Assembly: GCA_028583405.1 (NCBI GenBank)
Contig: CM053246.1
Span: 10,577,712-10,641,711 of the forward strand
Source: Pogonophryne albipinna
Taxonomy: Eukaryota; Chordata; Actinopteri; Perciformes; Artedidraconidae
Reading direction: 5' to 3'
DNA length: 64,000 nucleotides
Of the stretch, positions 26,921 through 38,289 are shown piece by piece. Within the stretch, counting starts at the first letter, position 1. Every line of letters starts with the position of its first letter. A program made the translations under genes and the position numbers. The notes beneath the pieces are model-generated. The model saw nothing but the letters and a program-made list of their open reading frames with translations, searched no databases and was not told where the DNA came from.

Positions 26921-27253
26921 GGAGTTGGCCTTTTGTGTGGGGGTTAGAGATAAGCCTGGTATGTTAATCTGTATGTTGATAAGACACTTTCTGTGAGGTG
27001 AGAAGCGAGGGGATGGAGTTAGTCTTTAAAAATAAATACGTTCAAAACTAAATAAAACAACCATTATTTTTTCACTCACTAAGACACATAAAAAACGTTA
27101 TTGTCCTCTCTAGATTTGATTCAGGGTTTTGCTCTAAATGATTAGTGCTTGCTAAGGATGTTTTCTTTTCAAGTTTCTGTGAAACTGTTAACTACAAGGA
27201 AGTATCTGTTTGCAAAGAAGGTATTCATATTAATTTAAAAAGATCTTATTTAG

Positions 27254-28063
27254 GTTTTTGTGTACTACACTCCTTCTAATCCAAGGAGTTTAGGAGGTGT
27301 GGATAAACTCCATAGAGCTGTACAGAGTGAAATGGGTAAACAAGTAAATGTAGAGAAAGTCAGAGAATATTTATCTGAGCAGGATGCATATACTTTGCAT
27401 AAGCCGGCTCGGGTGCATTTTGTAAGAAACAGAGTTTTCGTACTCAGGCCGCTACAACAATTTCAAGCAGATCTTTGCGATATGCAGTCACTGTCCAAAT
27501 ATAATGATGGTTTTAATTATTTGTTAACAGTCGTAGATGTATTTTCGAAAAAAGCCTATGCTCAGGCATTAAAGAAGAAGACGGGCATAGAGGTTACCAA
27601 GGCCTTTGATACCATTTTAACACACAGTCAGATTCCCAAAAAGATACAAACAGACGCAGGGAAAGAATTCTTTAACAAAGTGTTTCAAACCTTATTGAAG
27701 AAACGAGGTATTGCACATTATGCAACAGCCAGTGATATGAAGGCATGTGTGGTAAAGAGATTTAACCGTACGCTGAAAACTAAAATGTGGCGGTATTTTA
27801 CAGCTAAAAACACTCATAGATATATAGACGTCTTACCTGAACTAATTGAAAGTTACAATAATAGTTATCATCGAAGTATTAAAATGACACCAATGCAGGT
27901 GACCAAGGAATATGCGGCTCAAGTGTTTCGGAACCTGTATACCCCTCTGGCCTTCCTAAAAAAGCTGCTGCCAAAATGAACTTTAAGGAGGGGGAGCTTG
28001 TAAGGATATCCAAATTGAGAGGGGTATTTGATAAAAAAATATGAGCAGAGTTATACATGGTAG
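27254..28063 (+). pseudogene. Polinton integrase, copy 1 (frameshifted, catalytic Glu to Lys)
   Basis: Retroviral-type integrase typical of Polintons. It starts after a possible acceptor (TTATTTAG) with YYTPSNP and GGVDKLHRAV, then DAYTLHKPARVHFVRNRVF. The catalytic aspartates are in QFQADLCDMQ and QTDAGKEF. The expected glutamate in the VVERFNRTLK motif is lysine here (VVKRFNRTLK). One C is missing in the CCCCC run near 27942, so the frame ends at 27979, and a further A-run indel follows. Homology stops at YEQSYT where the satellite array begins, so the C-terminal domain is absent. The first codon of the open frame at 27260 is GTG, not ATG, and an N-terminal exon is missing. Confidence 0.85.
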
Positions 28064-28690
28064 TGGTCAGCTTTTATACACAAAAGTGTATCTTTCGGTA
28101 ACTTTCTGAGAGAATTTAAGCATAAATCTGTCAAATGTTCAAAACAGCCTTCACTGAAATAGCCTCAAATCACAAACTGCCATTAAGAGTCAGAATCCTA
28201 ACAAAATCTACTAAAACAAAGTTCTTCATTATCTACTTTTTCAGCTTTTATACACAAAGTGTATCTTTCAGTAACTTTCTCAGAGAATTAAGCATAATTT
28301 TGTCAAATGGTCAAAACAGCCTCTGTTTTTCAAGCCTCAAAATCACAAACGGCCATTAAGAGGCAGAATCCTAACGAAATCTACTGACACAGAGTACTTC
28401 ATTATCTACTTTTCAGCTTTTATACACAAAAGTGTATCTTTCAGTAACTTTCTCAGAGAATTTAAACATAAATCGGTCAAATGTTCAAAATAGCCTTCAC
28501 TGACATAGCCTCAAAATCACAAACTGTCATTAAGAGTCAGATTCTTAACGAAATCTACTCAGAGTACTTCATGGTAGTGGTCAGCTTTTTATACACAAAG
28601 TGTATCTTTCAGTAACTTTCTGAGAAAATTAAGCATAAATCAGTCAAATGTTCAAAACACCCTTCACTGAAATAGCCTCAAAATCACAAA
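28054..28690 (+). repeat. Satellite-like array, unit about 171 bp, left arm part 1
   Basis: Tandem, partly eroded units containing TGGTAGTGGTCAGCTTTTAT, ACACAAAAGTGTATCTTTC, GTAACTTTCTCAGAGAATTT, AAGCATAAATCTGTCAAATG and CACAAACTGCCATTAAGAG. The TACAC-AAAA-GTGTA part is a small hairpin in every unit. It begins exactly where the integrase homology ends. Confidence 0.85.
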
Positions 28691-28735
28691 CTGCAACTTT
28701 TTAAACAGAGTCAGACATCGATGGACATTATACTG

Positions 28736-28822
28736 GTGAAAAAGACACTCACTTTTGCAGAGGACTCAGCCTCCAACTCAACATAACAAGTCACACCCTC
28801 CTCACCAGATCATTTAAAACTA
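28736..28822 (+). promoter_or_regulatory. Repeated promoter-like module, left arm, inner copy
   Basis: GTGAAAAAGACACTCACTTTT through CCTCACCAGATCATTTAAAA, the same module as 26255-26340. It ends 25-35 bases upstream of the short frame at 28846, the best argument that it is a promoter. Confidence 0.4.
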
Positions 28823-28845
28823 AAGACCCCTCAAAGAAAAGCATT

Positions 28846-29028
28846 GTGTTTTCTACCTATGTAAAAGGTCTTATGAAAATGTGTTATCTCTGTATCAAGA
28901 TGATGTGTTTAAAAATGAATCTTGTGAAAAATACCAACGGTGTGAGAGACGTCATAAAGACACTCATTTTAACCACAGTGTTTGGTCTCTACAAATGTTT
29001 AAAGATTGTTACAAAATGTAAAAAATAA
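28846..29028 (+). CDS. Conserved short frame of the Polinton-derived element (60 residues)
   Basis: The frame starts MFSTYVKGLMKMCYLCIKMM and ends KCKK. It is lysine- and cysteine-rich with a hydrophobic stretch TLILTTVFGLYKCL. It is conserved at 35391-35636 (minus; the same protein start, stop shifted by an A-run indel) and at 60635-60817 (two substitutions). An AATAAA follows the stop closely (29023-29032). I do not recognise the family. It may be a true small gene, or conserved only because the copies are young. Confidence 0.35.
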   Translation: MFSTYVKGLMKMCYLCIKMMCLKMNLVKNTNGVRDVIKTLILTTVFGLYKCLKIVTKCKK

Positions 29029-29322
29029 AAAAAGGTATGGAGACAAAATTAATTCAGATGACTCTGTCTTTTATTAGGAAAACAAAAATATAAGACAAAT
29101 GGTTTAAGGGGTAAAAAATGTAACCATCTTGGACTTAATATTCTAACAAAATACTTTATCTGAATACATTTCTTTTAAACGCACTTTTTGAAATTATTTA
29201 TATATTATTTCAGTGGAACAATCCAGTTTTTGTTAACATCAACACTTTTTTCCCTTTTCTTGTGTTACTAAGATACTTTTAGACACACTTTGGCGTATGC
29301 AACACTTAACAACTGGTAGATT

Positions 29323-29508
29323 ATGAAGTACTTTTGTAAGGAATTTGGTTTTCTTTTAATGGCAGGGTTTTTTATTGCTGTAAAAACACTTATTCAGTTA
29401 AACAAGGTTTTTTTTTTTCTGATAACCTTATATATTTTAGTTATTTTCTGCTACCAAAATACTTTAAGATACACCTTGATGTACGCAACACTTAACAAAA
29501 GGGTATAA
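29323..29508 (+). CDS. Short hydrophobic frame of the Polinton-derived element (61 residues)
   Basis: MKYFCKEFGFLLMAGFFIAV, followed by a second hydrophobic stretch (LITLYILVIFCYQ), would suit a small two-helix membrane peptide. A longer version is at 61113-61352. The right-arm equivalent (about 34970-35155) was not seen as an open frame. Low-complexity T-runs make chance likely. Confidence 0.2.
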   Translation: MKYFCKEFGFLLMAGFFIAVKTLIQLNKVFFFLITLYILVIFCYQNTLRYTLMYATLNKRV

Positions 29509-29769
29509 TATGAAGTACTTGGTAGGAATGGGGTTTTCTTTAAGGGGTGCAAAACTTTAGAACTGGGTAAAATATTCATTAATTTGTAATGAATAGAGTT
29601 TCTTTCTTTTGATTTTCAGCATACTATTTTGCACACAATGACTTTTCCATATTTCTGACAAACTATACTTTTGACTTGTTCTGCAAAATCTTGACAAACT
29701 ATTACTTATTCTTAAATTTGACCTATTGCTGTTTGGTTGGAAATGATAGATGAAAAAACTACAACGCCT

Positions 29770-30600
29770 ACTTTTCAGCTTTTATACACAAAAGTGTATC
29801 TTTCAGTAACTTTCTCAGAGAATTTAAACATAAATCTGTCAAATGTTCAAAACAGCTTTGTTTCACTGACATAGCCTCAAAATCACAAACTGTCATTAAG
29901 AGTCAGATTCTTAACGAAATCTACTCAGAGTACTTCATGGTAGTGGTCAGCTTTTATACACAAAGTGTATCTTTCAGTAACTTTCTGACAAAATTAAGCA
30001 TAAATCAGTCAAATGCTCAAAACACCCTTCACTGAAATAGCCTCAAAATCACAACTGCCATTAAGAGTCAGGATCCTAACAAAATCTACTCAAACAGAGT
30101 ACTTCATGGTAGTGGTCAGCTTTTATACACAAAAGTGTATCTCTCAGTAACTTTCTCAGAGAATTTAAGCATAAATCTGTCAAATGTTCAAAACAGCCTT
30201 GTTTCACTGAAATAGCGTCAAAATCACAAACTGTACAGTGAACTGGAGAAATTACAGCACAGAGTTTTTTCTACTACGACACAGATAGTATAATCTCTGT
30301 GACAAGACAGGGGCAGTCTCCAGTACTTTCATGGTAGTGGACAGCTTTTAAAAAGAAAAGTGTATCTTTCGGTAACCTTTTGAGAGAATTAAGCATAAAT
30401 CTGTCAAATGTTCAAAACGGTCTTCACTGAAATAGCCTCAAAATGACAAATTGCCATTAAGAGTCAGATGCTTGACGAAATCTCATGGTAGTGGTCAGCT
30501 TTTAAAACATAAAAGTGTATCTTTCGGTAACTTTTTGAGAGAATTAAGCATAAATCTGTCAAATGTTCAAAACTGCCTTGTTTCACTGAAATGGATAAAT
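29770..30600 (+). repeat. Satellite-like array, left arm part 2
   Basis: Further units of the 171-bp repeat (AGCTTTTATACACAAAAGTG, CTCAGAGAATTTAAGCATAA), grading into diverged units with TTTTAAAAAGAAAAGTGTATC. It mirrors 33900-34720. Confidence 0.8.
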
Positions 30601-32050
30601 GTATCCGAAAATAGTGTCTCTTAAGGCGGATAAAGTCCCCTGATAACTCCCGTTACATTCCTCCAGAGTCAGAAATAGTGTAAGTTAACTTTTGGAAGAA
30701 CCAGAGAAAAGGGTGAAAATGGATAAAAATATCCGAAAATAGTGTCTCTTAAGGCAGGTAGAGTCCCCTGACAACTCCCCTTACATTCCTCCAGAGTCAG
30801 AAAAAGTCTCTACGTTATCTTTTTGGGAGAACCAGAGGAAAGGGGTGAAAATGGAGAAATTGTATCCGAAAATAGTGTCTCTTAAGGCGGGTAGAGTATG
30901 GGAATTGAACGATAAAGCGATCACTGTAAATGAAACGCGGAGAGAAGCAGCAGTGCAAATCGTTAAGTCTATTACCTTGTATGCACTACGACACTAACTT
31001 GGTAAAATGTAATGTGTTTTTTATGAAAATGTGTTGAATGTTGTTTTTCAATTAAACAACCATTACAAAATGAAAATGTGTTTTATTTTTTTTTTTGCTT
31101 TCATATATAGTAATAGTATTGTAAACGAAACATTTAAAATGTATCATGTGCTCTCATTGTATGCTCTGTTTTTTTGTTTTTTTTCAGTAACTTTCTCAGA
31201 GAATTTAAGCATAAATCAGTCAAATGTTCAAAACAGCCTTGTTTCACTGAAATGGCGTCAAAATCACAAACTGGCTGAAACTATACAGTGAATTGGAGAA
31301 ATTACAGCACAGAGTTTTCTACTACGACACAGATAGTATAATCTATGTGACAAGACAGGGGCAGTCTCCAGTACTTTCATGGTAGTGGACAGCTTTTAAA
31401 AAGAAAAGTGTATCTTTCGGTAACCTTTTGAGAGAATTAAGCATAAATCTGTCAAATGTTCAAAACAGCCTTGTTTCACTGAAATAGCCTCAAAATGACA
31501 AATTGCCATTAAGAGTCAGATGCTTGACGAAATCTCATGGTAGTGGTCAGCTTTTAAAACATAAAAGTGTATCTTTCGGTAACTTTTTGAGAGAATTAAG
31601 CATAAATCTGTCAAATGTTCAAAACTGCCTTGGTTCACTGAAATGGATAAATGTATCCGAAAATAGTGTCTCTTTAGGCGGATAAAGTCCCCTGATAACT
31701 CCCGTTACATTCCTCCAGAGTCAGAAATAGTGTAAGTTAACTTTTGGAAGAACCAGAGAAAAGGGTGAAAATGGATAAAATATATCCGAAAATAGTGTCT
31801 CTTAAGGCAGGTAGAGTCCCCTGACAACTCCCCTTACATTCATCCAGAGTCAGAAAAAGTCTCTACGTTATCTTTTTGGGAGAACCAGAGGAAAGGGGTG
31901 AAATGGAGAAATTGTATCCGAAAATAGTGTCTCTTAAGGCGGGTAGAGTATGGGAATTGAACGATAAAGCGATCACTGTAAATGAAACGCGGAGAGAAGC
32001 AGCAGTGCAAATCGTTAAGTCTATTACCTTGTATGCACTACGACACTAAC
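30232..32050 (+). repeat. Direct duplication of a block near 1.05 kb, left arm
   Basis: Two near-identical blocks start at about 30232 and 31286 with CAGTGAA(C/T)TGGAGAAATTA. Each contains two or three units of about 130 bp with CCGAAAATAGTGTCTCTTAA. Mirrored in the right arm (about 32450-34260). Only one block is seen in the left arm of the second element. Confidence 0.75.
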
Positions 32051-32228
32051 TTGGTAAAATGTAATGTGTTTTTTATGAAAATGTGTTGAATGTTGTGTTT
32101 TTAATTAAACAACCATTACAAAATGAAAATGTGTTTTATTTATTTTTTTGCTTTCATATATAGTAATAGTATTGTAAACGAAACATTTAAAGTGTATCAT
32201 GTGCTCTCATTGTATGCTCTGTTTTTTG

Positions 32229-32260
32229 ACACAAAGATGCATTACATCTAAAAAAAACCA
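32229..32260. other. Central spacer of the giant palindrome, copy 1
   Basis: The non-repeated centre reads ACACAAAGATGCATTACATC plus an A-rich stretch. It is flanked by ATTGTATGCTCTGTTTTTT on the left and the inverse, AAAAAACAGAGCATACAAT, on the right. The same spacer sequence is at about 63346-63372 in the second element. Confidence 0.8.
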
Positions 32261-32449
32261 AAAAACAGAGCATACAATGAGAGCACATGATACACTTTAA
32301 ATGTTTCGTTTACAATACTATTACTATATATGAAAGCAAAAAAATAAATAAAACACATTTTCATTTTTGTAATGGTTGTTTAATTAAAAACACAACATTC
32401 AACACATTTACATAAAAAACACATTACATTTTACAAGTTAGTGTCGTAG

Positions 32450-34290
32450 TGCATACAAGGTAATAGACTTAACGATTTGCACTGCTGCTTCTCTCCGCGT
32501 TTCATTTACAGTGATCGCTTTATCGTTCAATTCCCATACTCTACCCGCCTTAAGAGACACTATTTTCGGATACAATTTCTCCATTTTCACCCCTTTCCTC
32601 TGGTTCTCCCAAAAAGATAACGTAGAGACTTTTTCTGACTCTGGATGAATGTAAGGGGAGTTATCAGGGGACTATACCTGCCTTAAGAGACACTATTTTC
32701 GGATATATTTTATCCATTTTCACCCTTTTCTCTGGTTCTTCCAAAAGTTAACTTACACTATTTCTGACTCTGGAGGAATGTAACGGGAGTTATCAGGGGA
32801 CTTTATCCGCCTAAAGAGACACTATTTTCGGATACATTTATCCATTTCAGTGAACCAAGGCAGTTTTGAACATTTGACAGATTTATGCTTAATTCTCTCA
32901 AAAAGTTACCGAAAGATACACTTTTATGTTTTAAAAGCTGACCACTACCATGAGATTTCGTCAAGCATCTGACTCTTAATGGCAATTTGTCATTTTGAGA
33001 ATATTTCAGTGAAACAAGGCGTTTTGAACATTTGACAGATTTATGCTTAATTCTCTCAAAAGGTTACCGAAAGATACACTTTTCTTTTTAAAAGCTGCCA
33101 CTACCATGAAAGTACTGGAGACTGCCCTGTCTTGTCACATAGATTATACTATCTGTGTCGTAGTAGAAAACTCTGTGCTGTAATTTCTCCAATTCACTGT
33201 ATAGTTTCAGCCAGTTTGTGATTTTGACGCCATTTCAGTGAAACAAGGCTGTTTTGAACATTTGACTGATTTATGCTTAAATTCTCTGAGAAAGTTACTG
33301 AAAAAAAAACAAAAAACAGAGCATACAATGAGAGCACATGATACATTTTAAATGTTTCGTTTACAATACTATTACTATATATGAAAGCAAAAAAATAAAA
33401 ATAAAACACATTTTCATTTTGTAATGGTTGTTTAATTGAAAACACAACATTCAACACATTTTCATAAAAAACACATTACATTTACCAAGTTAGTGTCGTA
33501 TGTGCATACAAGGTAATAGACTTAACGATTTGCACTGCTGCTTCTCTCCGGTTTCATTTACAGTGATCGTTTATCGTTCAATTCCCATACTCTACCCGCC
33601 TTAAGAGACACTATTTTCGGATACAATTTCTCCATTTTCACCCCTTTCCTCTGGTTCTCCCAAAAAGATAACGTAGAGACTTTTTCTGACTCTGGAGGAA
33701 TGTAAGGGGAGTTGTCAGGGGACTCTACCTGCCTTAAGAGACACTATTTTCGAATTTTTTATCCATTTCACCCTTTTCTCTGTTCTTCCAAAAGTTAACT
33801 TACACTATTTCTGACTCTGGAGGAATGTAACGGGATTTATCTGGGGACTTTATCCGCCTTAAGAGAGCACTATTTTCGGATACATTTATCCATTTCAGGT
33901 GAAACAAGGCAGTTTTGAACATTTGGACAGATTTATGCTTAATTCTCTCAAAAAAGTTACCGAAAGATACACTTTTATGTTTTAAAAGCTGACCACTACC
34001 ATGAGATTTCGTCAAGCATCTGACTCTTAATGGCAATTTGTCATTTTGAGGCTATTTCAGTGAAGACCGTTTTGAACATTTGACATATTTATGCTTAATT
34101 CTCTCAAAAGGTTACCGAAAGATACACTTTTCTTTTTAAAAGGCTGTCGCACTACATGAAAGTACTGGAGACTGCCCCTGTCTTGTCACAGAGATTATAC
34201 TATCTGTGTCGTAGTAGAAAAGCTCTGTGCTGTAATTTCTCCAGTTCACTGTACAGTTTGTGATTTTGACGCTATTTCAGTGAAACAAGG
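32450..34290 (-). repeat. Mirror of the 1.05-kb duplication, right arm
   Basis: The inverse of 30232-32050, again with two blocks. Many single-base losses or gains relative to the left arm cluster at about 33480-34150 (for example TCTCCGGTTTC against TCTCCGCGTTTC), which looks like consensus noise more than ordinary decay. Confidence 0.7.
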
Positions 34291-34299
34291 CTGTTTTGA

Positions 34300-34720
34300 A
34301 CATTTGACAGATTTATGCTTAAATTCTCTGAGAAAGTTACTGAGAGATACACTTTTGTGTATAAAAGCTGCCCACTACCATGAAGTACTCTGTTTGAGTA
34401 GATTTGTTAGGATCTGACTCTTAATGGCAGTTTGTGATTTTGAGGCTATTTCAGTGAAGGTGTTTGAACATTTGACTGATTTATGCTTAATTTTCTCAGA
34501 AAGTTACTGAAAGATACACTTTGTGTATAAAAAGCTGACCACTACCATGAAGTACTCTGAGTAGATTTCGTTAAGAATCTGACTCTTAATGACAGTTTGT
34601 GATTTTGAGGCTATGTCAGTGAAACAAGCTGTTTTGAACATTTGACAGATTTATGTTTAAATTCTCTGAGAAAGTTACTGAAAGATACACTTTTGTGTAT
34701 AAAAGCTGAAAAGTAGGCGT
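34300..34720 (-). repeat. Satellite-like array, right arm inner part
   Basis: Inverse units of the 171-bp repeat (GATACACTTTTGTGTATAAA, TTCTCTGAGAAAGTTACTGA). They mirror 29770-30200. Confidence 0.8.
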
Positions 34721-35390
34721 TGTAGTTTTTTCATCTATCATTTCCAACCAACAGCAATAGGTCAAATTTAAGAATAAGTAATAGTTTGTCAAGATTTTGC
34801 AGAACAAGTCAAAAGTATAGTTTGTCAGAAATATGGAAAAGTCATTGTGTGCAAAATAGTATGCTGAAAATCAAAAGAAAGAAACTCTATTCATTACAAA
34901 TTAATGAATATTTTACCCAGTTCTAAAGTTTTGCACCCCTTAAAGAAAACCCCATTCCTACCAAGTACTTCATATTATACCCTTTTGTTAAGTGTTGCGT
35001 ACATCAAGGTGTATCTTAAAGTATTTTGGTAGCAGAAAATAACTAAAATATATAAGGTTATCAGAAAAAGAAAAAACCTTGTTTAACTGAATAAGTGTTT
35101 TTACAGCAATAAAAAACCCTGCCATTAAAAGAAAACCAAATTCCTTACAAAAGTACTTCATAATCTACCAGTTGTTAAGTGTTGCATACGCCAAAGTGTG
35201 TCTAAAAGTATCTTAGTAACACAAGAAAAGGGAAAAAAGTGTTGATGTTAACAAAAACTGGATTGTTCCACTGAAATAATATATAAATAATTTCAAAAAG
35301 TGCGTTTAAAAGAAATGTATTCAGATAAAGTATTTTGTTAGAATATTAAGTCCAAGATGGTTACATTTTTTACCCCTTAAACCATTTGTC

Positions 35391-35636
35391 TTATATTTTT
35401 GTTTTCCTAATAAAAGACAGAGTCACCTGAATTAATTTTGTCTCCATACCTTTTTTATTTTTACATTTTGTAACAATCTTTAAACATTTGTAGAGACCAA
35501 ACACTGTGGTTAAAATGAGTGTCTTTATGACGTCTCTCACACCGTTGGTATTTTTCACAAGATTCATTTTTAAACACATCATCTTGATACAGAGATAACA
35601 CATTTTCATAAGACCTTTTACATAGGTAGAAAACAC
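35391..35636 (-). CDS. Conserved short frame, right-arm copy
   Basis: The first 59 residues are identical to the frame at 28846-29028. It reads on past the expected stop because the A-run before it differs by one base. See that entry for properties. Confidence 0.3.
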   Translation of the reverse strand: MFSTYVKGLMKMCYLCIKMMCLKMNLVKNTNGVRDVIKTLILTTVFGLYKCLKIVTKCKNKKGMETKLIQVTLSFIRKTKI

Positions 35637-35659
35637 AATGCTTTTCTTTGAGGGGTCTT

Positions 35660-35750
35660 TAGTTTTAAATGATCTGGTGAGGAGGGTGTGACTTATTATG
35701 TTGAGTTGGAGGCTGAGTCCTCTGCAAAAGTGAGAGTCTTTTTCACCAGT
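35660..35750 (-). promoter_or_regulatory. Repeated promoter-like module, right arm, inner copy
   Basis: The inverse of 28736-28822, located just upstream (in minus-strand sense) of the short frame at 35391-35636. Confidence 0.35.
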
Positions 35751-35799
35751 ATAATGTCCATCGATGTCTGACTCTGTTTAAAAAGTTGCAGTTTGTGAT

Positions 35800-36250
35800 T
35801 TTGAGGCTATGTCAGTGAAGGCTATTTTGAACATTTGACCGATTTATGTTTAAATTCTCTGAGAAAGTTACTGAAAGATACACTTTTGTGTATAAAAGCT
35901 GAAAAGTAGATAATGAAGTACTCTGTGTCAGTAGATTTCGTTAGGATTCTGCCTCTTAATGGCCGTTTGTGATTTTGAGGCTTGAAAAACAGAGGCTGTT
36001 TTGACCATTTGACAAAATTATGCTTAATTCTCTGAGAAAGTTACTGAAAGATACACTTTTCTTTTTTAAAAGCTGAAAAAGTAGATAATGAAGAACTTTG
36101 TTTTAGTAGATTTTGTTAGGATTCTGACTCTTAATGGCAGTTTGTGATTTTGAGGCTATTTCAGTGAAGGCTGTTTTGAACATTTGACAGATTTATGCTT
36201 AAATTCTCTCAGAAAGTTACCGAAAGATACACTTTTGTGTATAAAAGCTG
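35800..36250 (-). repeat. Satellite-like array next to the integrase, right arm
   Basis: The inverse of the array at 28054-28690, starting at the truncated end of the right-arm integrase. Confidence 0.8.
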
Positions 36251-36254
36251 ACCA

Positions 36255-37062
36255 CTACCATGTATAACTCTGCTCATATTTTTTATCAAATACCCCTCTC
36301 AATTTGGATATCCTTACAAGCTCCCCCTCCTTAAAGTTCATTTTGGCAGCAGCTTTTTTAGGAAGGCCAGAGGGGGTATACAGGTTCCGAAACACTTGAG
36401 CCGCATATTCCTTGGTCACCTGCATTGGTGTCATTTTAATACTTCGATGATAACTATTATTGTAACTTTCAATTAGTTCAGGTAAGACGTCTATATATCT
36501 ATGAGTGTTTTTAGCTGTAAAATACCGCCACATTTTAGTTTTCAGCGTACGGTTAAATCTCTTTTCCACACATGCCTTCATATCACTGGCTGTTGCATAA
36601 TGTGCAATACCTCGTTTCTTCAATAAGGTTTGAAAAACTTTGTTAAAGAATTCTTTCCCTGCGTCTGTTTGTATCTTTTTGGGAATCTGACTGTGTGTTA
36701 AAATGGTATCAAAGGCCTTGGTAACCTCTATGCCCGTCTTCTTCTTTAATGCCTGAGCATAGGCTTTTTTTCGAAAATACATCTACGACTGTTAACAAAT
36801 AATTAAAACCATCATTATATTTGGACAGTGACTGCATATCGCAAAGATCTGCTTGAAATTGTTGTAGCGGCCTGAGTACGAAAACTCTGTTTCTTACAAA
36901 ATGCACCCGAGCCGGCTTATGCAAAGTATATGCATCCTGCTCAGATAAATATTCTCTGACTTTCTCTACATTTACTTGTTTACCCATTTCACTCTGTACA
37001 GCTCTATGGAGTTTATCCACACCTCCTAAACTTGGATTAGAAGGAGTGTAGTACACAAAAAC
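36255..37062 (-). pseudogene. Polinton integrase, copy 2 (frameshifted, catalytic Glu to Lys)
   Basis: The same integrase as 27254-28063 in inverse. One codon is missing near the start (SNPSLGG) and a one-base insertion in a T/A run near 36770 splits it into two frames (36709-37056 and 36255-36782). The motif reads CVEKRFNRTLK, so the residue at the catalytic glutamate position is lysine and the one two before it has become glutamate. It is cut at the same YEQSYT point. The C-terminal part (SGLPKKAAAKMNFKEGELVR) is in frame here but not in copy 1. Confidence 0.85.
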
Positions 37063-37396
37063 CTAAATAAGATCTTTTTAAATTAATATGAATACCTTCT
37101 TTGCAAAAAACAGATACTTCCTTGAAGTTAACAGTTTCACAAAAACTTGAAAAGAAAACATCCTTAGCAAGCACTAATCATTTAGAGCAAAACCCTGAAT
37201 CAAATCTAGAGAGGACAATAACGTTTTTTATGTGTCTTAGTGAGTGAAAAAATAATGGTGTTTTATTTAGTTTTGAACGTATTATTTTTAAAGACTAACT
37301 CCATCCCCTCGCTTCTCACCTCACAGAAAGTGTCTTATCAACATACAGATTAACATACCAGGCTTATCTCTAACCCCCACACAAAAGGCCAACTCC

Positions 37397-37399
<3 letters not shown>

Positions 37400-37487
<88 letters not shown>
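37400..37487. repeat. (GT)n microsatellite, right arm
   Basis: The right-arm counterpart of the CA tract at 26731-26917; about 100 bases shorter and with one phase break. Confidence 0.95.
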
Positions 37488-37488
<1 letters not shown>

Positions 37489-37497
37489 ATTGTTCTT

Positions 37498-37660
37498 AAG
37501 GTAGGGGATAGATCATTTTGGAGAAAACCAGCTCCAGTGAGCGACAATTAGAAAGTACACAACCGAAAATCTGCCGCTTCCTCACATAGCCCCTCCTCCA
37601 GCACACATGAACGCGCTCCACATGACCAAAAAGAGGGCACGAGATAAGTTTATGCAAAGA
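37498..37660. mobile_element. Family E MITE remnant, right arm
   Basis: The inverse of 26560-26722, including TTTTGGAGAAAACCAGCTCC. It shows that the insertion predates arm duplication. Confidence 0.7.
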
Positions 37661-37867
37661 TCTCTGGCTGTAGGCGTCTGAACCCTGGCCATATACTGCA
37701 TTCGTTTTCTTGACTGGTGCTACATCGGTAAGTTGTCACAGGTGTCTCGCTGATTAAACCCATATCGAGGCGTCTCTTGGCCATTTTTCTTTTTTTTTTT
37801 GCAAGGTGACTTAGTAAGTGGAGATTACTGTCTTTTTTAATTTGAGAATATTCCTATTTTCATCTAT

Positions 37868-37955
37868 TTCCACCCCCTTACTTTTAAATGATCTGGTGAG
37901 GAGGGCGGGACTTGTTATGTTGAGTGGGAGGCACTGTAAAGGTGAGTCTTTTTCA
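37868..37955 (-). promoter_or_regulatory. Repeated promoter-like module, right arm, outer copy
   Basis: The inverse of 26255-26340 (TTTTAAATGATCTGGTGAGG through GTGAGTCTTTTTCAC). Confidence 0.35.
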
Positions 37956-38289
37956 CCATTCAAACCTTCTTTTTTGTTGCTTACAGGAAATTCTTATAGT
38001 GGTGTATAGTAATTATAAAAAAAAGACAAAGATCATGTTTTTTAAATTGTTTTTTTTTGTTTCCCCCTTTACGTATTCTGAAAAGTACACAACCGAAGGG
38101 AAAGGAAGGGGTGGAGAAAGGGGGAGAGGCCTGGGCGGGGAGGGGGTTAGACAGTCTCACACTTAACTTCAAAGACACACATAGATTAACATCAAAAAGG
38201 CTTATAACACACCACCTCAAAGGGGATAACATCACAGGCTAATTAGATTATACAACCCTGAGGGACCAGACAGCGTAACTTCAAAGAGA

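Noticed and set aside
31503..31685. Frame starting MPLRVRCLTKSHGSG repeated at several places
   Set aside because: It is a translation of the 171-bp array, broken by indels between copies, with no sign of coding constraint.
32803..34036. Other short frames in the right arm (32803-32985, 33194-33457, 33800-34036)
   Set aside because: These are mirror images of frames in the satellite-like repeats of the left arm, not independent genes.
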